This document shows, one piece after another, positions 7,565-12,488 of a stretch of 12,488 nt of DNA. The DNA lies in contig NW_014011948.1 of assembly GCF_000611645.1 (NCBI RefSeq), forward strand, positions 1 through 12,488, written 5' to 3'. The DNA comes from Monoraphidium neglectum. Lineage: Eukaryota > Chlorophyta > Chlorophyceae > Sphaeropleales > Selenastraceae. Each line of letters starts with the position of its first letter. Position 1 is the stretch's first letter. The notes below the pieces were generated by a model. It was not told the DNA's origin. It did not search any database and saw only the letters and a program-made list of their open reading frames with translations. The translations under genes were made by a program, and so were the position numbers.

Positions 7565-9806
7565 GCGGCCTGGTTAGGTCGCCGTGCCCGATAGCAGCCA
7601 TGAGACCATGCATGAATGTGCACGCACGTGCATGCACCAGACACGTACCCACCCACACGCAAGTGCGCGCACGCACCACGCCCCCACACACACAAACACG
7701 CACAAACACATACACACACACACACACACACAACACACACACACACGTGCGCGCGCACGTGCAACACACGCACACACACAGGCACACACACGTGGGCACG
7801 TACACCATCATGCACTCAGCAAGTACACGGATTCCCACCTGACAGCCCCGCACCCGCGGCAAAGGCGCAGCCTCACGCCCTCCTCCGCCTGCATCCTGCC
7901 GCACGTGGCGCACACCGCACTCAGCACCGCCTGGCCCCGCACCTCCCCAGCCGCCGCCTCCGCCGCCGCGCCGCGCAGCCGCCGCAGCACGCGCGCCGCC
8001 GCCGCGGTAGCATCCATGCGCGCCCACGCGGCAGGATTTGCCGCCACGGCCGTCAGTGCCGCCTCTAGGCCCTCAACACCAACGATCGACTCTGCAGCTG
8101 CTGCGCCGGCAGCAGTCAGGCGGTCGAGGCACTCAACCAAGTCGCCTACTGTCGGCATGATGGCCTCGTCACAGTCCATAGTCAACATCTCGTCAAGCGC
8201 GTGGAAACGCACCTGGGAGGGGGCGCTCACTGGTGACATCATCGCGCGCACAATGGCCGCCGCAACCGCGGCCAGCAGGCCAGGCGCGGCGGCGACGGCG
8301 GCGAGCCGTTGCGGGCCGGCCGCCTCTGCGGCCTCCGCCAAGGCAGCGGCAACCGCAGCAGCGCCATGGCACATGCTGCCGTCGGGGTTTAACATATGGT
8401 GTGCAAGCGCGGGCAAAACGCTGCCCGGCAGGGCGATATCAAGGAACGCCGCCGCGGCCGCCTTGTCCCCCTGGATAAGCTCGACCACCGCCCGCACCAC
8501 ACAGGCCGCGGCGCGCGGTGTGCTGTCGCCGGCGGCGGCCGTGCGTCGCAGCGTGGCCGCAAGGGTGGTGAGGGTGGCGGGACGCGTCTTCATGAGCTCG
8601 GCGCGGCCCGGCTCGAGGCGGCTGAGTAATGCAATGCAGCCCGCAGCCGGCTCCAAGCTGTCCGGATGCATCATCAGCCGCAGCAGCGAAGGCACCACGG
8701 GCGGCGCAGCAAGCGCCACGAGCGCCGCGGCGGGCCGCGTGCCGTCGGCGCGCAAGAGGGCCTCCAGCAGGACGACGGATGACCTTACACACTCCGGCGA
8801 CTCAAGCCGCAGGACGCCGCGCGCCGCCGCGTCTGCGATGGCTGGGGTCGCTGCTTCCACGTTTTCGCGCGCAACCTGGGGATCTTCGCCGTCTGCGGGC
8901 CCCGTCGGACCAGCCCCCACGCGGCCCAGCTCCTGCAGTAAAGCCGCCAGAAACCCCAAAGCCGCGCCGGCTTTGGGGCCCGCGCCGCCGCCCGCCACCC
9001 GCGCGGCCGCGTGTAGCAGCCCGGGCTCGCGCGCGGCGCGCACGGCGACTCGCAGGCCGCCACTGTCGAGCAGCTGGTGGAGGGGGGTGAGGCTGTCGCA
9101 CCCGTCGTAACGCGCAGCGGCCTCGCAGAGCGCATCCAGGAAGCGCGGCACCTGGAGCGCGGCGGCGCACACCTCTTTGCAGGTCATCAGCCTGTTCAAA
9201 TCCATCAAGACGCATTTGACAATAAGTAATTTGTCTGGCCAGCTGTGCAGGCATTCGGCCAGGGCTTGTAGCATGCCAGGGGTGTGGCCGATCTGTGGCG
9301 AGTGTTCAGGTGCGGGTGCGGGGTGCGGTGGGAGGGTGGTTGGGGCGGTTGCCATGCCAGGCGGTGGGTGCCGGGAGGCGCCGCAGCGTGCTGTAATCCC
9401 GTTGCATTTTGCCTTCACTATGCCAAACCAAAGGGAGGGCGCTGCGAGTGCCTCGCACCTGCTGCCGCCGGTGGCCGGCCTGATCTGCGTGAGCCTGCTG
9501 ATCCTTGAACCCTTCCAGCAGCCCCCTCACGGCCGTCGCCGCAATGAAGCACCGGTGCTGCCGCGCGCGCCTGTCGCCGCCGGGCACGCAGCCTTCGGCG
9601 AGAGCGCGCTGCAGCGCCGTGAGCGGCGGCGGCGGCAGCAGGGTGTTGGGGGCGGCAAGCGAGGCTGCTTGCAGCTTGTATACGGCTACTGTCATGGCAT
9701 CCAGTGCGGCGGCATCCCGAGCGCTGGGAAGGTGCGTCTCAAAGCAGTCCAAATCGACGACGCGCTGCAGGGCGATCTCGAGGCAAGCCTGTGCGGCGGT
9801 GGCCAT
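7212..9806 (-). CDS. Gene B: armadillo-like repeat protein with C-terminal MYND zinc finger
   Basis: Three exons encode 627 aa: 9806-9459, 9292-7839 and 7293-7212. Introns are GT-AG at the same places and phases as in gene A: intron 1 9458-9293 (166 bp, CAG|GTGCGA to CCACAG|A) and intron 2 7838-7294 (545 bp, CAG|GTGGGA to CTGCAG|G). The start at 9806 is chosen by homology with A (MATAAQA); an in-frame ATG at 9842 would add 12 residues. The N-terminal and central parts are Leu/Ala-rich helical repeats, roughly 70% identical to A by eye. The MYND ligands are complete: C577, C580, C594, C597, C603, C607, H617 and C621, with W612. The tail is short (KPLKKS then TAA), because a one-base indel relative to A brings the stop forward. 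The conserved frame and zinc ligands argue that B is functional. Role unknown; a protein-interaction adaptor is the family-level expectation. Confidence 0.85.
7456..7800. repeat. (AC)n microsatellite cluster in intron 2 of gene B
   Basis: The longest pure run is about 22 AC units at 7519-7562. A second, interrupted AC cluster spans about 7681-7800 and contains GTGCGCGCGCACGTGC alternating DNA. In the transcript it reads TG/GT. It occupies the same intron as the cluster in gene A, so it predates the duplication, but lengths and interruptions have diverged. Intron 2 is 100 bp longer than in A. Confidence 0.95.
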
Positions 9807-10001
9807 ACTGGCTGGCGCAGGTACACGGTGGTGCTCCTGCACGCCCGGGGTGCAGGTGGCATAATGATGTTATTGGTGGGTCGGGCCAGGTGCCCATGCA
9901 GACCCAGTGCAGACCGCACCATGCGCCACCGCGCCGCTTGGATGTGCACAACAGAGCGGGTTGGTGGTGAAGCTCGCGGTGCACTCCTGTATGCGATGAA
10001 G

Positions 10002-10019
10002 CCCCACGTGGTCAGCTTT
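10002..10019 (-). promoter_or_regulatory. Conserved proximal block with CACGTG, upstream of gene B
   Basis: The minus strand reads AAAGCTGACCACGTGGGG, about 200 bp upstream of the ATG at 9806. It aligns with 5906-5922 upstream of gene A, where the palindrome is changed to CACCTG. CACGTG is a typical bZIP/bHLH site in plants and algae. Function is inferred. Confidence 0.35.
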
Positions 10020-10773
10020 GACTTGCCTCCGAAGGGCTCTGATACCATCCGCTCGCGTCTTGAGATCACGTTGCTTCTCGCGCCTGAAAGTTAATTGTAA
10101 GGCACTGAATGTACCGTACGTTGATCATACACACACGCTTGGAACATTAAAGATGACAACACTAATCTCACGAGTCCCTGCAGGCCCTCCTAGCACACGT
10201 GTCACGGACGCGTGTGCTGACACTGACAACTGCCTCATCCTCCTGCTGCTGCTGCCGCAAACCTGCCATACAGCAAACCTTGGTGTCCTCGACTGGTCAC
10301 CGTGCGCGTCTTACCAAGCTCGAGCGGCACGCTGTGTTGATCAGCGACGGCGAGCACGGCAGGAGGGGCGACGAGAGAGGCCTTTGGCCTGCGTGCAGCA
10401 AGTTGCCCCTACGGCTGGCTTGTAGGCGGGTCCCCCATTCACCAGTCCCTAAGCCACAAGTCCGCTTTACTGCGGGCTTGGCAGTGATTTGGCAGGGATA
10501 TCTGGTGCGATCTCTGCAGGTCAGCAGGTGGTTGGGTGATGGCCGGGGCGGCGGGTGCCCGGGCAGCCTGCGGGTCGCAGCAGGCACGGTTACATTACAT
10601 GTGCAGCCCTGATCGCAGCAGGCATTGTTGCATACGCAGCTGGGCGCGCTGCTGGCACGAGGCTAGATGCTACTGCCATCGTCGGCACTCAGCCCAAGCG
10701 CATGGCTTTGCAGCACGCATGTGCTGTAGGCGACCTGTTCATGCTGCAGGTCAAGGTTACCGTGCGGCTGATC

Positions 10774-10852
10774 AAGGTGACACCCAACAGCCCATTCCAT
10801 AACAAAAATCTGCAATACTCTTGAGTACGAAGTGTGCGTGCATGCGTGCGCA

Positions 10853-10892
<40 letters not shown>

Positions 10893-10990
10893 TATGTGTG
10901 TTTGTATGTGTGGGTGTATGGGTGTGTGTATGCGTGCGTGTGTGTGTATGTGTGTGTGGGGGGGGGGGGCAGGTGTTGCTGCTTGCTCAA
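10774..10990. repeat. Copy-B-specific block with (TG)n microsatellite and G12 run
   Basis: Copy A reads GTTGATCCAGCATGCC (from 6645) straight across this point, while copy B has about 217 extra bp between GATC and CCAGCATGCC. The block contains TG/CATG alternating DNA from 10831, a pure GT run of about 17 units (10856-10889), interrupted TG to 10957, then twelve Gs (10958-10969). I found no clear terminal inverted repeat or target duplication. It is either an insertion with later repeat expansion in B or a loss from A. Confidence 0.7.
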
Positions 10991-11480
10991 CCAGCATGCC
11001 CGGCTACACCTCTCGCAACAGCTATGCGACGTTGCTGCTTTGCCACTTGGGGCCGCGGCGTCTGGGCCAGGGGCGGCGGTGCAGGTGTCAGCGCTGGTCC
11101 GGGTTCAACCAAAAAAAGGATCAGGAGTGTTACAGCGCACTGCGGCCGCTAGGATCATGGGATTGGACTTTAACGCATCAGAGTCGTGTGGCTGGGATCC
11201 AACAATTTGGGGTGCTACAGTGCGCCGTTCAAAGCCCTTGGGCTGCACGCTAGCAATGGCATTGTGTGGCACACCCTCGCCAGTTGAGAGCACCAGCACT
11301 GAGGCAAACCGTGCGCACGGCCGATGTTTCTGATGCTGCTAGAAGCACTGATTTGTGACACTTACATCACACTCGCAATGCATTAGAGGTGCCTTGGACA
11401 GTCGCCTGCCGCATGGCTCGAAATTGACCACTGCTGGCATTCCTGAATCACCCCCCTACCGCCCATCAAGCAGCTCGTCA

Positions 11481-11506
11481 TCCATGTATTGCTTTATTTA
11501 CATGGA
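11481..11506. repeat. Perfect 8-bp inverted repeat, 10-nt loop
   Basis: TCCATGTA (11481-11488) and TACATGGA (11499-11506) flank TTGCTTTATT. The minus strand of the same stretch reads TGTAAATAAAGC, so it also looks like a poly(A)-signal region, but no minus-strand gene lies to its right. Confidence 0.6.
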
Positions 11507-11805
11507 CATTCCTTTTTGCCACTACAAGATTCATCCATTGCCGCCCATCCAGCCGTGAGCCCCACAAGTCATTTTGACACCATGACTGAACAGCCGCCAA
11601 GTATCGTACGGAGCCGGACAGCTCACCGCACCGACATGAACGCATTTGCAGGCTGCGGCTCAGCAGATCCATGTAATTAGAAGTCTTGATGTGCAAAAGA
11701 CTTTTCATACTGCATCTCCGTCGCAGCCCTTGCTGATCCGACACCTGGCTACGGTTCTCTGGTCGCAAGGCTCAGTTAGGGCTGTTTATACAGTCGGTTT
11801 TAGAG

Positions 11806-11814
11806 TTTAAAAGG
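11806..11814 (+). promoter_or_regulatory. TATA-like element upstream of the right-hand gene
   Basis: TTTAAAAGG lies about 150 bp before the ATG at 11966 in an AT-richer patch. Position and composition fit a core promoter with a 5' UTR of roughly 120 nt. The motif is weak. Confidence 0.25.
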
Positions 11815-11965
11815 TATACCAACGCTCAGTCGAGGCAGATTCGCCTGCACCAGATGCCCAAGATCACTTCGAGGGCCCCAGGCCTGCAGCCGCGCTTGGT
11901 GTAGCGTGTTTCGATTCTGATCGCCCTCAGTGAAACCTCTGTCAGACCTAGGAGAGACTGCAGCC

Positions 11966-12290
11966 ATGTCAGGCGGAGCAGTGGCGCCGGCGCGCGTGCG
12001 CATCAAGGGACACAAGGCCAGCGTTGTCCGCTTTTTCTTCCTGGCGGTGCGTCCTGCGCATCAGTTGTAATTTTAGCGTTTTGCAGCCCGTTCTGCCACC
12101 CGCCAGCGGCGGCATGTGACCTTGCGTGCGCTCACCGGGACACGCGTGCGTCTCGAGTGACGGCGGCCCCATGTGGCAGGAAGGTGACAGCAGGCGTGCT
12201 GCACCGCTCGCGCCGCAGGTGGCGCACGCAATCCCCTGGATCGTGCTGCTGTCTCAGATGGCCTACTACAGCAAGCTCTATGGCCCGCAG
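11966..12290 (+). CDS. 5' exons of a putative multi-pass membrane transporter (runs off window)
   Basis: The ATG at 11966 sits in GCAGCCATGT. Exon 1 (11966-12046, 27 aa) ends with the hydrophobic run VVRFFFLA after a basic stretch RVRIKGHK. Intron 1 is 12047-12218 (172 bp, phase 0, GCG|GTGCGT to CCGCAG|G). Exon 2 (12219-12290) gives VAHAIPWIVLLSQ followed by MAYYSKLYGPQ. The join makes one continuous hydrophobic helix with a Pro-Trp pair after a cytosolic basic N-terminus, resembling the first helix of an equilibrative-nucleoside-transporter-like or other MFS-type protein. This family call is a guess from pattern. The end of exon 2 is placed at CAG|GCGCGC, which would be a GC-AG donor; reading on without splicing gives a low-complexity Ala/Arg frame that stops at 12450-12452. 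The rest of the gene is outside the window. Confidence 0.5.
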
Positions 12291-12488
12291 GCGCGCGGGC
12301 ACGTCGCAAGGGCCGCCCTGACGCGCAGCAAAGCGGCGCGAGCGCCCTTCAGCAGGCCAACTGCCGTGCCGAGCTGCCGCGTCCCTTCGCCTGCGCTTGC
12401 GCGCTTGCATTGCGTACGCACACAGCAGCAGCAGGCGCGTACATATGCATAACACACAGTCCCACACGTGCGCGCTCGTGCTTGCACG

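Larger units (their letters stand above)
6771..11093. repeat. Tandem segmental duplication, copy B
   Basis: This is the second head-to-tail copy of the MYND-gene segment, starting about 25 bp after copy A ends. It lacks the 422-bp insertion of copy A and carries an extra TG-repeat block at 10774-10990. The homology covers the 3' flank, three exons, both introns and about 1.2 kb upstream. Intron 1 is about 85% identical to that of copy A in my hand alignment. Confidence 0.8.
9807..11093. other. Upstream flank of gene B
   Basis: This is non-coding as far as I can see, and homologous to 5718-6745. Exact matches to copy A lie at 10175-10190, 10502-10533 and 10703-10725. It should contain the gene B promoter. 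Short frames through the TG repeat are artefacts. Confidence 0.55.
11094..11965. other. Intergenic stretch before the right-hand gene
   Basis: This is moderate-GC DNA with no convincing coding region on either strand; short frames lack domain-like composition. It contains a perfect inverted repeat at 11481-11506 and TGTAA strings at 11672 (plus) and about 11498 (minus) with no obvious gene to serve. The last part should include the promoter and 5' UTR of the gene starting at 11966. Confidence 0.5.

Noticed and set aside
9807..9842. 12-residue N-terminal extension of gene B from the ATG at 9842
   Set aside because: The aligned region of gene A has an in-frame stop just before its ATG, so homology favours the start at 9806. 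It remains possible.
10958..10969. G12 run as a G-quadruplex element
   Set aside because: A single homopolymer next to TG repeats is best explained as microsatellite-associated slippage or a sequencing artefact. There are no separate G-tracts of conserved spacing in the other copy.
11098..11112. CCGGGTTCAACC resembling a tRNA T-arm
   Set aside because: The bases after the loop are an A-run that cannot pair to form the T stem, and no acceptor or anticodon arm is present.

Overview
This is a nuclear segment from a GC-rich eukaryotic microalga. Coding sequence is split by short GT-AG introns (about 166-192 bp), proteins are Ala/Arg-rich, starts sit in Kozak-like contexts, non-coding DNA is full of (CA/TG)n microsatellites, and TGTAA signals lie downstream of genes, which is the polyadenylation style of chlorophyte green algae. 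Green alga is my best guess; another GC-rich protist such as a haptophyte is not excluded. There are no bacterial features such as operons or Shine-Dalgarno sites.

Layout. (1) 1-1050, plus strand: the 3' exons of a putative membrane protein. (2) 1051-2287: lower-GC DNA, probably its long 3' UTR plus intergenic sequence. (3) About 2288-6745 and about 6771-11093: two head-to-tail, diverged copies of one segment of about 4.4 kb. Each copy carries, on the minus strand, a three-exon gene for an alanine-rich, helical-repeat (armadillo-like) protein ending in a MYND zinc finger: gene A (3082-5717, 672 aa) and gene B (7212-9806, 627 aa). Matching splice sites and phases, intact zinc ligands and frame-preserving indels suggest both are functional. 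(4) 11094-11965: intergenic DNA with a possible promoter. (5) 11966-12290 and beyond, plus strand: the first two exons of a putative multi-pass membrane transporter that runs off the window.

The two MYND genes are recent paralogues and the centre of the window. They differ at the C-terminal tail (a one-base indel), in a 12-bp coding minisatellite before the finger, in the likely poly(A) site, in a 422-bp MITE-like insertion downstream of A, and in a TG-microsatellite insertion upstream of B. In both, intron 2 splits the MYND finger between its fourth and fifth zinc ligands and is filled with long TG repeats in transcript orientation. The non-coding flanks are also conserved, including one 32-bp block identical in both copies. 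I found no RNA gene, CRISPR array or replicative mobile element.
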